From contig JACVTC010000058.1 of assembly GCA_016946835.1 (NCBI GenBank), positions 797,001 through 861,000 on the forward strand: a stretch of DNA of 64,000 bases. Reading direction: 5' to 3'. The notes under the pieces were generated by a model. That model ran no database searches, was not told where the DNA came from, and saw nothing but the letters and a program-made list of their open reading frames with translations. Below are positions 37,608-51,660 of the stretch, piece by piece. Position 1 is the first letter of the stretch, and every line of letters begins with the position of its first letter. The stretch comes from Neocallimastix lanati (nom. inval.) (lineage: Eukaryota; Neocallimastigomycota; Neocallimastigomycetes; Neocallimastigales; Neocallimastigaceae). Made by a program: the position numbers and the translations under genes.

Positions 37608-38725
37608 TTAAAAAACAAGTAATACAGAAACAATAAATAAAATAATAATTGTCGTCATAAATTTTGCTGATTTATAAATAGAAAGTGCACTATTTTCTAT
37701 AACTAATGGTTTATAATTATTTCCTAATGGCTTGTTTTCAACAATATAAAAAGCAGAAGTTGAACCTGGAGTTAAGTCACCATCTCTATAACAATCGAAG
37801 TGATCTGCATTTGTTTTAATATCTTTACCATCTCCAACAATTCTAAATTTGTATTGTGCATTTAAACTTGGGGGCTGTGTATAACTCTCTTCATCACTAT
37901 AAAAGTTAGTATCCCAATCCCATTGATAAACAGGTTTTCCATCAGTTCTTTGTGGTCCTGGTTGAATTTCACTCAATTTTAATGTTTTAGTGAATATTGG
38001 ATTCTTCCAGGCGCTATATCATTTTCATTTTTAATTAAATTATATAACAAACACATAAAAATTAATTTTAATAATTGAACATTAAAATTAACATTTATTT
38101 TTTATTAAATATATAATAATATTATCTACTTTATGTAATCATTATAGTTTGCATCCTCACTCTTAAATAACAAAAATGTAATATTTACAGATGGATAAAC
38201 AACATCAAAACCTCTATTATCATAATACCATATTAAAGTGAAATTTGAATAAGGAACAACAATACTAAATTTTATTTATAAATTTATTAAAAATTTCTTG
38301 TTAATTTACATAAAATAAATAAAAAAAAAATAAAAAATTGCTTTCAATTTATCACATTTATTAATTATTAACCTTTTGGAATCTGGCTTTTGGAATAATA
38401 TATTACCAATGCTTGAACTGCATTCTCTTTCTTCTTCTTCTTCTTCTTTGCTTTTATTGTTTTCTTGATTATCTTCATTCTTTTCGTTATTTTCATTGTT
38501 ATTGCTATTATTACTATTATTATTATCAACTACATTATTAGAATTATTATCATTATTATTAGCTATATCGTTAGAATTATTAGCTTTATTATCCACATTA
38601 CTGTTTTTATTATCTTCTTCATTTTTATTATTTTCGTCTATTAAATCCTGAGCACTTACTTTATCATATATAATATATAAGAAAAATATATATAATATAA
38701 TCTTTAAATATTTATTTGATTTCAT
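37608..38725 (-). CDS. Secreted, probably GPI- or tail-anchored surface protein
   Basis: Predicted CDS: complement(join(37608..38013,38130..38264,38373..38725)), 894 nt, 297 aa; phases agree. The N-terminus is a signal peptide (hydrophobic ILYIFFLYIIYD, cleavage plausible after KVSAQ). A strongly Asn/Glu-rich low-complexity spacer follows (residues ~26-95). A folded region includes YSNFTLIWYYDNRGFDVVYP, with sequons (NFT, NIT), and QWDWDTNFYSDEESYTQPPS then LNAQYKFRIVGDG. The last ~17 residues are hydrophobic and end exactly at the stop, as in GPI-attachment signals. The folded part recalls the beta-sandwich domains of fungal wall or surface proteins (Kre9/Knh1-like or DUF7137-like), but I cannot confirm a family. 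Intron 1 uses a GTTAAT donor and intron 2 GTAGAT. Confidence 0.75.
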
Positions 38726-41700
38726 TTTTACAACAGTTATGTTTTAAAGAAATATATTACTAAAAATTTTATTACAAATAAATAAATAAAAATAAAATAA
38801 AATAAGTAAAACAACAAAAAACGAAAGAAAATAATGAAATTATGTTTGATATATATATATATATATAATATATATAATTAATATTAAAATAAAAAAAAAA
38901 AAAAAAAAAAAAAAAACTCAATTCTAATAATTATTATACTTTATTGATCTATTATTATTATATTGTGTTAACTATTAACTATATTTATATTTATAAATTT
39001 TAATATTATTTATTTATATAGAACTTAATTAATGAATTATGATTAATTGTAATTATTCCCACAAAAAAACTTTTTAACTTTTATTATATTACGTTATAAA
39101 TAATTAATTATATTATAAATTTCTCAAAAATCCATATCATTTAGATTTTAAATATTTAAATATAAATAATAAAACATTATTTACTTTATATAAATAATTT
39201 GGGATAAATTTTAATAATAAAACTTAAAACTCGAATTTTTAATAATTTTAAATTATAACATATATTTTTTTTTAAAATATATATCAAAAACTCTTTTTAA
39301 TGATGTATTAATATTTATTTTAAAATATTTTTTTGCTCTAATAATATTATTTACAATTTATAATTATTTTACATTAAAATGAAAAATATTTTTATTTTTA
39401 ATTATATATAAATATATTATTCTATATAATTATTAATAATATAAAAAAAAATTATTTATTTAAAATCATATGTAAAAATTATTATTTAAAGCTGTAAATA
39501 ATATAAAAAATATTATATATAAAACTATATATAAAAATATTATAAAAATATAAGAATCCAAATATATGATTATTAAATAATAGAATTAATTTTAATTACG
39601 AGAAATAAAATAAAATAATCTTTAAAAAAAAATTATAAAATATTTTATCATTTCTAAAAATTCTTATTGTAGTATTAAATATATAAATTATTTTAAAAAT
39701 AAAAATATATATATGAATTAAAATATATAAAATGATATAAATGTAAATTTTCAATACCATATAACTCCTAATTTCAATAGATTTTCAATTAATTTTTTTA
39801 TTATATATATTGATTATCTAAATTAAAATAATATTAAAATTGAAATTAAAAAATATCAAAAATAAATTAAAAAATATAAAAATGGATATTTATAATTTAT
39901 AATTTGTTTTTTTTAATTATAAAAATTTAATTAAATATATAAAATATTTTATATATATTAATTTTTCTATATTTAATTTATCCAGTGGCCGTTTTTAATT
40001 CAGTATTTTTTTGTATAACATACATTTTTTTTATATAATTATTAATAATTATTATATTTTAATATTAATAATAATTATTATAGTTATTATAATTTTTATA
40101 ATTATTATGATTATTATGATTATTATTATTATTATTTATTATATATAGATATTTAACTTTTTTTTTTATATACTTTTATCTAATTCTTAAGAACATTAAA
40201 TATTTGATATTTAAGTTTTTTATATAAATTTTTATATTGTACATATTAATAAATATTTATAACATATAATAAAGATAAGTTTTATTAATAAAAATTAATA
40301 TATATAATAAATTTATTATAATTTTTACTTTTATCAAAAAAAGAATTTTTTTTTAAAGACATTAAAATAAAATATAAACCCTACAACTGCCTCTTCGATT
40401 TATAAGGAGTAATATTCTTATTAATAGACTATATGATTACTATTTGATTTATAGGAGGATTATAATTGTTCTTTCTCAATAATGGTTCAAGTGATCAATG
40501 ATAAAAATTTATTGAAAAAAGCGGCATATAGAAAATGTCTTTTATATTACTCTTGCTTAGAGAGTAATAGAGGTCCACGTTGAAATGATATGGTAAAGAA
40601 TGTAAAGAATCTACTGAGAGTCTGATACCTGATACGTTTAAAAGAGAAACTAGAAGCCCTATTATCCTCCGTTTTTATTAATATAAGTCTAAAAAAAAAT
40701 TATAAAAAAATAATAATTATATTAATACTATTTTATTATATTTTATAAGAATATTCATAATTTATTAATATTTAAAAAGAACTAAATTACAAACTATTTG
40801 GTGTGTAGTATACTAAAAAAAAATTTGTTTTTTTTTTATATTAAAGATATAAAGATCTATTTTTATTTATTTCATATAAACGAGATAATTTCGCAATCCC
40901 AAATAAACAACTTAATTTCTAACCTTTCATATTATCAAAACCTAACCTATGATATTATATATTTTTTATATTATTAAAATTTAATAAAATAATAAATTGT
41001 AATTGTTATTTTTATAAAGTTTATGTTTTTTTTTTTTTTTTTTTTTTTTATAATTAATAAAGTTTTTTGATAAAAATTTATATAATTTTAATATAAGATT
41101 AGTATTATACATTATTATTAATTAAACTATAATATTTTTTTATTATTGATTATTTAATAAAATTTAATTTTCATTGAAAGCAATATTTAACTACACAAAA
41201 AAAAAAAAAAATGTAAATCTATTATTTAATTATTTATTTTTCTCGATTTTATTTTTAATAATATATATTTACTATAGTAATCTGATATATTATGTAGATA
41301 TAATAGAAATTTATGTTCAATTAAGAATTATTACTATTAAATTTATAAATTAGTTATTTTTATTATCATTCTGTCATAATACTACTTTTGAATATTATTA
41401 TTTTTCAACTTTATATTTGTGAAAACTAGCTTATAATATTTATAATATTTATAAATATATGTATTTAATTACTTATTACATTTATTTTTATAATAAAAAC
41501 AAAATAAGTAACTTTATTGAAATGATATTTATTTTAAATATGATATATATAATTTTTATTTATATTTTTTTAAATATTTTAATCCTTAATTTATAATAAT
41601 AAATCATGTAAAATTAATAATAACTATAATATAATAATATAAAATATAATAATATAATAATATAATATAGTAATAAAAATATAAATATATCTTTTCCAAC

Positions 41701-42275
41701 ATCTTTTTTGAAATTGTTTTGTATTAAAATTTATTAAAAATTCATATAATTTGTAATATATTATTTAAATTTTAAAAATGGAAATTAAAATATTATATAA
41801 ATTTGTAAAATTTATTTTTAATCATTTTTTAATCATTTTAATTATTTATTTATTGATAAAATTTTATTTATTTAATCATAATTTATAATATTTTTATTTT
41901 TATTATTGTTTTTATTGTTTTTTAATTCATATATTTTATATTTATTTATTTATTTTATTTTTTTTTTTTTTTTAAATAAATGACGTTTTTTAAAACCATA
42001 TAATTTATATTGTTATTTATTTAATTACTACTTTTTATTTACTTTTATCCTTTATTATTATTATTATTTTTTATTTTATAATGATTTAATTAATAATTTT
42101 TTATAAGCAATAAATGAATTAATAGTAATTATAATTTATATAAACTAAAAATAAATATCAAATACGCAAAATAAAATGTAAATATTTATTCATTTTTTCG
42201 TTTATAACGTTTAATGTAATATATCCAATATAAAACCGAAGAAAAAAAAATAATATTTTATTAATAAAAAAATAA
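38726..42275. other. Long gene-free AT desert
   Basis: About 3.5 kb of AT-rich, mostly unique sequence upstream of two divergent genes. There are poly-A runs near 38890-38916, poly-T near 41029-41049 and (TA)n stretches. The only clear departure is the GC-richer island at 40370-40685. No exon is supported. Confidence 0.65.
40370..40685. other. Isolated GC-richer island of unknown nature
   Basis: About 315 nt stand out sharply from the flanking desert. One plus frame reads MVQVINDKNLLKKAAYRK then CLLYYSCLESNRGPR and stops. A minus frame stays open for about 40 codons (for example RYQTLSRFFTFFTISFQRGP). Two similar GATTTATA-AGGAG / GATTTATAGGAGG segments lie at about 40398 and 40448. It could be a decayed gene, a mobile-element remnant or a structured RNA. 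Nothing decides among these. Confidence 0.45.
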
Positions 42276-42410
42276 ATTAATACTCTATTATTGAAAGAAA
42301 AATTAAAAAAAAAAAAAAAATTAAAAGAAAAAAAATATTATAAAAATTGGGTTTATTGGAAAGCTATTTTAACCAGTTTGAAAAGGAAATTTGATGACGA
42401 AACATTTTCA
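42276..42410 (+). other. Orphan exon-like peptide upstream of the SH3-RA gene
   Basis: An open frame ends KNWVYWKAILTSLKRKFDDE-TFS directly before GTATGT, a good donor at 42411. Its Trp/Asp-bearing composition differs from the surrounding desert. An acceptor at about 42859-42860 (ATTTAG) would splice it in frame, without stops, to the ATG at 42900, giving an N-terminal extension of the SH3-RA protein. No start codon is visible upstream in frame. Confidence 0.4.
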
Positions 42411-42899
42411 GTATGTTATATAAAAAAAAATTAAAATAATATAAAAAATTATATTGGAAATAATAATAATAATAGTAAATTAATATTTTTATCTTCATAA
42501 AATTTCCCTTAATAAAATAATTTATTTGATATATTTTTTTTATTCAATTTATTTTTGTATTATTTTAATTATATAATATTCGGGTTAATAAAAAATATCT
42601 AAATATTTTTTTTATTTTAAATTATAAATTTATTATGAACTTTGAAAGAAATTAATATAATTTCTTCAATTTATTTGAATATATTATCTATTATCATCTT
42701 TATTAGATAATTTAATATAATAACATTAAAAAAACTAGAAATAAAAATTGTACAATAAAAAAATAATTATATATATTATAAAAGATACATATATTAAAAA
42801 TAAAAATTAAAATAATTAAGAAAAACAATATTGATTTTAATAGATATAATAAATATTTAGTATAATAATAAAACCTTAATATATAGAAAATATAAAACA

Positions 42900-43319
42900 A
42901 TGCAATTTTTTTCATTAGAAAGATATAGAAGTCGTTATCATCAAGATGAACCTCAAAATCCAATATATGAAAATATAGGTCAACAAGAACCTGTTCATTA
43001 TATGAATGGTCGAAGTGATATGTATATAGAGGAAGGTGAAGACTATGATGATGATTATAGTGATGACGATGATTATGATTTAGAATCACCGGTTTCAGAT
43101 TTAGATATTGATATTAGTGAAATTGATTTTTCAAAAGTATATGCATATCATACATTTATTGCAAATGTTGAAGGACAAATTTGTGTACAGAAAGATGATG
43201 TTTTAGATTTACTTGATGATACACATGATTATTGGTGGCTCGTAAGATGTATTAGCACAAATGAGGTAAATTTCTTATTTATTATATAATATTATATATA
43301 TTATGTATTAAATTCTATT

Positions 43320-43351
<32 letters not shown>

Positions 43352-44200
43352 TAATTTTTTATATTTATTTATTTATTATTTTAAATATATAGATTGGATA
43401 TCTTCCAGCTGATAATATTGAAGTAAAAAATTTATAATTTTAAAAATATATATATATAAAATTAATTATCAATTAATTAATATAAAATCATTTATATTAT
43501 ATTTATATATTTATTGTAGCTTCCATATGAAAGAGTTGCCAGAGCAAATAGATTTAAAAATGTTCAAGTATTTATTAAATTTAATAAATTTTGATTTTAA
43601 AGTTTATAATTTTTATGTACAATGTATTATTTATAATAAAATAAATAAAAATTTTTAATAATTAACAACTTATTTTTTATCATATAACATATATGTTAAT
43701 TTTATAATAAAATTATTATATTTATATATAAAAAGGTAGCAGCAGTTACCCCACAAGATACATTACATCGATATAAAGAAAGAACACAAAAAATTAAATT
43801 CTCTACAAGTCCACCGATAATTCATATGGTTGAAAATAGAGAGGATATTGAAGAATATGATGAATATGGTTCTGATGATGAACCATATTATGAGGATGGA
43901 AATGAAGAAGAAGAAAATATGAATCCAAATATTAATAATAATATGAATAATATGAATGGCAATGTATATAATAATGGAGTTAATATAAATAGTATGAATA
44001 ACTTTAATAATGGTGTAAATAATTTTAATAATAATGGTATAAATGTTAATGGACCGTTTGGTGGTAATAATATAATACTTTCAACTGAACCATTTAATCA
44101 TTCATTATCATTATATGATCATGAAGAAAAAAAATATTTAAAAAAAGGTGGTTTCTTCTCGGTAAGTTTTTTTTTTTTTTTTTTTTTTTTTAACTAAATA

Positions 44201-44231
<31 letters not shown>

Positions 44232-45814
44232 AGTTACTGAATTCTATATTTGATTAATGAAATATTTATTTTTTAATATACTATTTATTATATATTTAAT
44301 TATTATTATTATTCATAATAGAAATTATTAAAAAAAAATAAGAAAAAGAAGAATAAGGATAAATCAATGAATAATACATTACCTTCAAATTATAATGGAC
44401 CAGGTTATACAATGAATCTTGGTATGAATAATTATAATTCTATGAATATGAATGGCATGAATAATTATAATTCTATGAATAGAATGAATGGTATGAATAA
44501 TATGAATAGTTTAAGTCGAGTGAATGGAGGAATGAATAATATGAATGACATTAATGACATGAATAATATGAATAGGATGAATGGAATGAATAGTATAAAT
44601 AATATGAATAGCCTAAGTAGAATGAATGGAATGAATGGTGTAAATAATATGAATAGCTTAAGTAGAATGAATGGAGGAATGAATAGTATGAATAATATGA
44701 ATGATATAAGCAAGAATGATATAGGTGGAGAAATAAATAAGATAAATATGGGAATAGGTATGAATAGAAATGAAATTAATAATTATAGTTCAATGATGAA
44801 TAATTCAAGGATGCCAAGCATCGCAGCAATTCAGTCTTTTCCACCAACAAATGAACAATCTCCATTTCTTCAAAATTATCCATCACCTGCGTTAGATAGT
44901 AATAATAATATTAATACTCCTGAACTTAAAGGAAATCCTTTTGAAGGTAAGGTTAACCATTATGGATCACCTCAAATTAATAGTAGTACTTATAATAATA
45001 ATGATGCTGATGATCGAAAATCATATAATAATGAACCAAACCGTAATGTCCGTTCTAAGACAAATGAATATAATACCTTCAATCATATAGATGATGAAAG
45101 AAATGTTATAGATAATATGGAATATCCAGAAATAGAATTAAATGAAAAGGAAAAAGAAAATATAAAGAAAATGAGTAATGAAAATAGTGAGGAAGAAAAA
45201 AGTAATTATTCAGAAGATGAACATGAATTAGAAAGAAGTAGAAGAAGAGGTAGAGATAGAGATAGAAGTAGAAGTAGAAGCAGAAGTAGAAGTAGGGATA
45301 GAGATAAGGAAAGAGATAGAGATAGAGATAGAGATAGAGATAGAGGTAGAGATAAAGATAAAGATAAAGATAAAAATGGTTCATATTCTCATCGAAGATC
45401 ACATCGATCTGAAAAACGCGATCATCAAAGTAGTTTTATAAGTCGATCAGAAAAAGATAAAGATAAGGATAAAGAAAAATTAAAAGATTTAAAACCAAGG
45501 ACGTCATCTATGCATTCGGTAATAACATCAACGTCATTTTTAGAAAAAGAAAGAGATAGAAGAAAAAGTGAAAAACCACCAAGTTCTAAAAAGATATCTC
45601 CACTTTCTGAAAAGCACATTAGTATTATTAATCCAAGTGTATGTTATAAGTATATTAATTTTTAAATTTATTAAATAATTAATTTTAATTTTAATATTTA
45701 ATATATATATATATAAATAAATATAAATGCATAATAAAATAATAAATAATAATGGCATCGCTATTGTTATTACTGATTTATTAATTATTATTATTATTAT
45801 TTTTATTATTGTTA

Positions 45815-45862
<48 letters not shown>

Positions 45863-46979
45863 TTCCTCTATTAATATCATTAAGGTGTTTACAGGTAATT
45901 TTGATGTTGAACAAACTCCTTATAAAAGTGTATCAGTTAATTCAAATACAACTGTTAAAGAAATGATTAAATCAGCATTATATCGTTTTAAATTGCCTCG
46001 AGATACTTATCATGATTATTATATGAGTGTAATTCATTTTGATTCAAAAGAAAAGACTTTAAATCCAAATGATGAAGTATATAAAATACTTGATCATATA
46101 AAAAATAAAAAACTTCCCGGTGCAACAAAACGTTTATCTCAAAGTGTAAGTATTTTATCAGGAGAAGATAAAGATGGAAATACAAATGATGATCATAGAT
46201 TAAGTAGAAATATACTGAATGATAGAAATATTAAGTTTATTCTAAATAAGAAAAGTGAAAATTCAAGTCATTGCAGATTAGTTAGAGTATTTATTGATCA
46301 AAAAGATGAATTAGGTAAAAAAATGTTCAAAACTGTTGGTGTAACATCAAAAGAAACAGCTGAAAATGTAATTGAATATGCATTAAAGAAATTTAGTGTT
46401 TTACACGGTAAATCTATTGATGATTTTGTACTGCATGCATATACCCGTAAAAAGTTAATTCCTATTAGAAATTCTTATATTATTTTTTACTTGATTAAAC
46501 AAGAAATTGAAAAAGGTTCAAGGAAAGTTGATTTTGTTATGAAAGAAAAAACTGAACGTGATCGTGAAAGAGAAAAAAGAAAAAGTATGAGAAAATCAAA
46601 ATTAAAGATGGAAAAAGAGTCTGAAACTAAAGATAAGGATAGAAAAGAAAAAGTGAAGTCAACGTATACTACTTATGATGATAAATTTGACCCTAATGAA
46701 ACTGTAATGATTCCGAAATTGCCAAATAAACCATTAAAATCAATGGATAAGAGTTATTCAGAGTATAGCCAGATGTCTATAGAAGTAAATATGCATAATA
46801 CAACAACTATTCTAATTTATTTATTATATATTTATTATTATTATTATTATAATTATATATTATTATTTATTATAATTTTTTTTTATTTTTATTTTACTAT
46901 TTTATTTTATTTTATTTTATTATTATTATTATTATTATTTTTTTAATATTTTTATTTTTTTTAAATTTAATTCTAATTT

Positions 46980-47019
<40 letters not shown>

Positions 47020-50000
47020 CATACATTAATTTATTAATAAAATAAGATAACAGAGGAAGAAAAAGAAAAAAATAATAAAGAATTAACGGAATTGCTTAGT
47101 TCACTAAAATCAAAAGAAAAGAATGATGATGATGGTAGGCCATTACCTCTTACTCGAGGAAGAAGTAATAGCAACAATAGCTTACCGATGAAGTTAAATA
47201 ATAATAAATTTGGATCACCAAGTTTGAATAGTCCATCTATGAAATTTGGTTCATTAGATAGGACTAGTAGTCGTGGTAGATCTAATAGTGATGCAACAAA
47301 GCCTATAATGGTACCCTCAAGCTTAGGAAAGCTTAATCCTAGAACAAGTAGTGCGTCTCCAAAATTAGATGATAGAAATACAATAAAATTGGCAAAGCAA
47401 AGATTAAAACCTATTGTAAAACCATCTCATAGAAAAGAAAGAAAAGACTCAGATTCATCAGTTCATTCTGCATCATCTAAACTCTCTAATGGTGAAAAAT
47501 CATCTTATAAAGAAATAGGTAAATCTAGATCAAATCTTGAAGAATTATTAGCTAAGTCTGATGAAATTATAAAATCCATGGATGAAAATCATAAACATAA
47601 GAAAAATAGTGAGGATACTCTAGATAATGTTAGTGAAGAAGAAATATCAGATGAAGAAATAATAATCCAGGCACCACCTCAAATGCCTCAAAGGAAGCAA
47701 GTTCGGAGAGGTTCAACGGCTTCTACATCTTCTCAACTAAATTTTGAAGAAATGCTTTCAACATTAGAAGAAATTAGTGTTATGCTTCCCGATAAAAATA
47801 ATACTAATAAAAAAGATGATAATGGTGGAAAAATATTAGATAATCTTAAAGAGGAAACTAAAAATAAAAAAGATAATGATAATAATGGAAAAATATTGAA
47901 TAATCTTAATGAGGAAATCAAAGATAAAAAAGATGAAGAAAAAAATGAAAAAAGTGATGATAAAGAAAAAGTAAACGAAAATAAAACAGAAGATAATAAA
48001 GCGGAAGTACAAGAAAGTACAGGATTTGGTTTTAAAGGAATTATTAGTAATCTTTTAAAGAGTAATCCAATTTCTAAATCAGAAGATGAAACTAGTGAGC
48101 CTTCTAAGAAGGAAGAAAATAATGAAAAACCACAAGAAACTGGTGGTAGCATTTTTGAAAAATTTAAGATACCTGCTCTTACTTCATCCAATGAATCTCG
48201 TAAAAATTCAGCTGATAATGGCAGTGTTGGAAATGGTGGAAGCATTTTTGATAAATTTAAAATACCTACAAGATCTAGTTCTAATAATTCTAATAAAATA
48301 CCATTTTCTCCAAATCTAAAATATTTTAAGAGAAACGGCAGTAATCCTTCTACCCCTACTATTAATGAAAATGTTATTACAAATAAAGAAAAAGAAACAG
48401 ATGAAGAAATTCAAATTCCAGTAGTAGATGATACTGAAAAAGTTAAAGAAAATTTACTTGATGATTTAAAAGAGCAAAAACTGAATGATACATCATCAGT
48501 ACCCTTAAAAGGTAAGGAAAATGATATAGTAAATGATAAGGAAAATGATATAAAGGAAGAAGAAAAAATTTTAAAGGAAGAAGAAAAAGATAAAAATAAA
48601 ATTAATGATGATGAAAATAAAGACAAAGATGAAAAAGAGCAAAATGAAAAAGAAAATAATGATAATAATAGTAAGGAAAAAGAAGAAAAAAACTCAGAAA
48701 AGCCTAAAAAATATAAATCTATTTTAAAAGCGCCAAAGGAATATCCTATGTCAGAAGAATTAAGAAAATTAGAAGATTTACGTCTTGAAGAAGCCAAAAG
48801 AGATTCTGCTATTAGGCATTCAAGAAGATTGGCTGAAAGAGAAAGAAGAAAATCTAGGTCAAGGGAACGCCTTCGGGAAGCTGAAAAAGTTAAAGATAAA
48901 AATGGAGAAGAAAAAGAAAATGACGAAGATGCTCATAGAAGAAGAGTTCGTAGCATGGTATCAAGATCACATCATTCGTCACATTCTTCTAGCCGTCGTC
49001 GTCATGAATCCTCAAGACCTTCTGCTCGACATGGTGAAGAGAAGGAAAATGAAGAGGGTGCTATAGAAGATAGCGAAGAAAGAAGAAGAAGACATGCTTC
49101 TAGACGTGTTTCAGAGAGACATACTTCCAGAAAAAGTCATGTATCTAGACGATTACCTCCCGAATCCGAAGAAGAAAGGGCAAGAAGACATGCATCACGC
49201 CGTTTAGAAACTGAGGAAGAAAGGGCAAAAAGACATGCGTCACGTCGTATAGAGACCGAAGAAGAAAGGGCAAAAAGACATGCATCACGTCGTTTAGAAA
49301 CCGAAGAAGAAAGAGCAAAAAGACATGCGTCACGTCGTTTGGAAATTGAAGAGGAAAGAGCTAGAAGACATTCTAGAAGACATGTTTCAAGAAAATTAGA
49401 TATAGAAGAACGTCGTAGAAAAGAAAGTGAAAAAGAACATGAAGGTGAAAATAAAGATAAAAATACGGATAATAATAATGATAATGATGAAGAACATAAA
49501 GAACATAATCTTTCAACAATATCCGAAAGACATAAAGAAGGACGTTCAAGGAGAATGTCAGAAAGACATCATCGACATAGACATCGTTCCACATCTACAT
49601 CTCGTAGTAGAATTAATCTTAGTGGTGATATTTTACCTGGAATTGAAAATAATCAAGGTGAAAACAATGCTGCAACTGCTTTAGAACAAAGTAATTTAGA
49701 GGGTAAAGATATTAAAAAAGTTGATGTTACTGATGTAAATGATATTAAAGATGATCAATCTCAATCAGCCACTGTTATGGACTCAGAAGATATTATAATT
49801 CCAGATCGCGCTCTTCATATGGAAGAAAGATTCTATACTAGAGGTCGTCTTAATTCAGAAGCTTCAAATACTTCTTTAAGTAGTATTGGTTCTGAATCAA
49901 GTACATTGTCTCATCGTAGTACTGATAGTAATGGAAGTCATCATCGTCATCGTCGCCGTAGTAGAAGTCATTCACATTCGAGAAGTCATTCTCGAGATCG

Positions 50001-51411
50001 TTCTAGTTCACGTGATAGACATGCTTCAATTAGTTCTGATGGTAAGAAGAGAGAAAGTAGAAGAGAAAGTAGAAGAGAAAGTAGAAGAGAAAGTAGAAGA
50101 GAAAGTAGAAGAGAAAGTAGAAGAGAAAGTAGGCATCATTCATCTCATCATCGTTCCATTCGACCTGATGGCACTCGTAGAACACCTGGTAGTCCATTAG
50201 TAACTGAAAAAGATAGAGAAAATCGTCATGAACAAAGTCGTCATAATTCAGGTGATATTTCATCTTCAAGTCTTAGATTAAGAGCAGATATTAACAAGGA
50301 TACTACTAATAAACCAGAAGTATCTTCTTCATTAAAGAAAAGTCATAGAATTTCCTCTATGGCAAGACCACCTCGTATTGCTACTCGTACTAGTCTTAGA
50401 ATTGAAATACCAAATCCTCGAACTACAAGAAATAGAAAATCATCAACATCTTCTGATATTTCTATTAATGCCTTAATGGATGAAATGCGACAAATGATGA
50501 CTGGTACTCCATCTCGTGAGCCTATGTCTCCATTTACTAGAGAATTGAATAAATTAGATTCATTACAAAAGAGTAGTGAAGAAGGTCAAACACCATTGGT
50601 TATTGAAAATGATATTAATCGTCAAGATTCTGAAACCTATAGAGATCATATTATGCATAAATTTAACCGTGTTAATAATATTAAAAATAATCGTTCTTCA
50701 CATGGTCGTAGTGCTGAAAACACTTCTAAGAATTTATGGAAGAAAGCAGAAGAAAGACAATCTCGTTTTTCAGGTACATCATCTCATACTAATAATAATG
50801 ATAATTCGGTTGGTAAAAATATTGAAAATTTGAAACGTGAATTAGAAGAATTAGCAGTTGATAAAGAAAAGAGAAGAAGTAGACTTTCTGTAAGTACTAA
50901 TAGAAGTAGTCACATAAGTTCAGCACGAAGTTCTAAATTTGATGATACATACTTAAAATCATTATTAGAAAAATTATCTGATACTAAGACCTCAAAAAGG
51001 TATTCTCAACGTAGTAGTCGTATTATGAGTGGTATAGCAAATAGAAAATCAATGAACTTTGATGATGTCAAAAAGGAAGTAGTATCTCCAATATCTCAAG
51101 AAGAAAAGATTAAAGATGAACCAATTATTCAAGATGCTAATGATGAAGAAAATAACAAACTTTTAGAAAGCTTACAAGAATGTGAGGAAAAGTTTGATTC
51201 ATTAAATAAGGTAATAACAAATTAATTAATTAATTATTTATTATTATTATTTTTATTTATTATATTTAATATTCTTATTAAAATAACTGTGAACTATTTT
51301 TTTTTTTTTTTTAAAATAATTATTGCTTAAATATTAATTAATGAATTTTAGGATCTAAACACTATCTTATTCAGTTCCATTAAATTATTTGATAACATAA
51401 TATTATCCTAA
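42900..51411 (+). CDS. SH3 and Ras-association domain scaffold (Bud14/Tea4-like polarity protein)
   Basis: Predicted CDS: join(42900..43265,43393..43422,43520..43567,43736..44161,44322..45638,45861..46784,47047..51210,51352..51411), 7,335 nt, about 2,444 aa; all phase-0 GT-AG introns. SH3 at residues ~78-132: KVYAYHTFIANVEGQ, YWWLVR, IGYLPADNIE (a 30-nt exon), then LPYERVARANRF, the extension typical of Bud14/Tea4-type SH3 domains. Next come an acidic stretch, a Met-Asn repeat region (~305-430) and an RS/RD/KD-rich stretch (~595-640). A first RA-like domain follows (~735-825, FTGNFDVEQTPYKSVSVNSN), then a second (~860-960, RVFIDQKDELGKKMFKTVGV). The last 1,400 residues are charged and Ser-rich with two repeat arrays and a predicted coiled coil near the end. 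In yeasts such proteins link microtubule or cortical cues to formin and PP1 at growth sites. The RA domains suggest Ras/Rho-family input (inference). An upstream exon (42276-42410) is possible. Confidence 0.85.
49150..49395 (+). repeat. In-gene repeat EEERAKRHASRR-LET, about 4-5 copies
   Basis: A 60-nt unit encoding EEERAKRHASRRLET-type peptides repeats with few changes inside the last large exon of the SH3-RA gene. The copies vary at synonymous positions, so the array is not brand new. The peptide is amphipathic and highly charged. Confidence 0.9.
50049..50131 (+). repeat. In-gene 12-nt repeat encoding RRES
   Basis: The unit AGAGAAAGTAGA is repeated about seven times without change, encoding RRESRRES and so on. 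The lack of synonymous change indicates a recent expansion or one kept homogeneous by slippage. Confidence 0.95.
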
Positions 51412-51445
51412 ATAAAAAATTATAAAATATTATATATAAAATTAT

Positions 51446-51490
<45 letters not shown>

Positions 51491-51629
51491 TAATATAATT
51501 CTTTTATTTAATTTTTATTACCAAGAATAATGAAATATATGCAGAATGCTAATATTAAAAATTTAATAATAATGATAAAAAATAAATAAATAAATAAATA
51601 AATAAATATATAAATAAAGATAGTAATAA

Positions 51630-51660
<31 letters not shown>

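Noticed and set aside
45106-45402. Antisense YLYLYLYL frame
   Set aside because: Reverse complement of the RD/KD-rich repeat in the SH3-RA gene.
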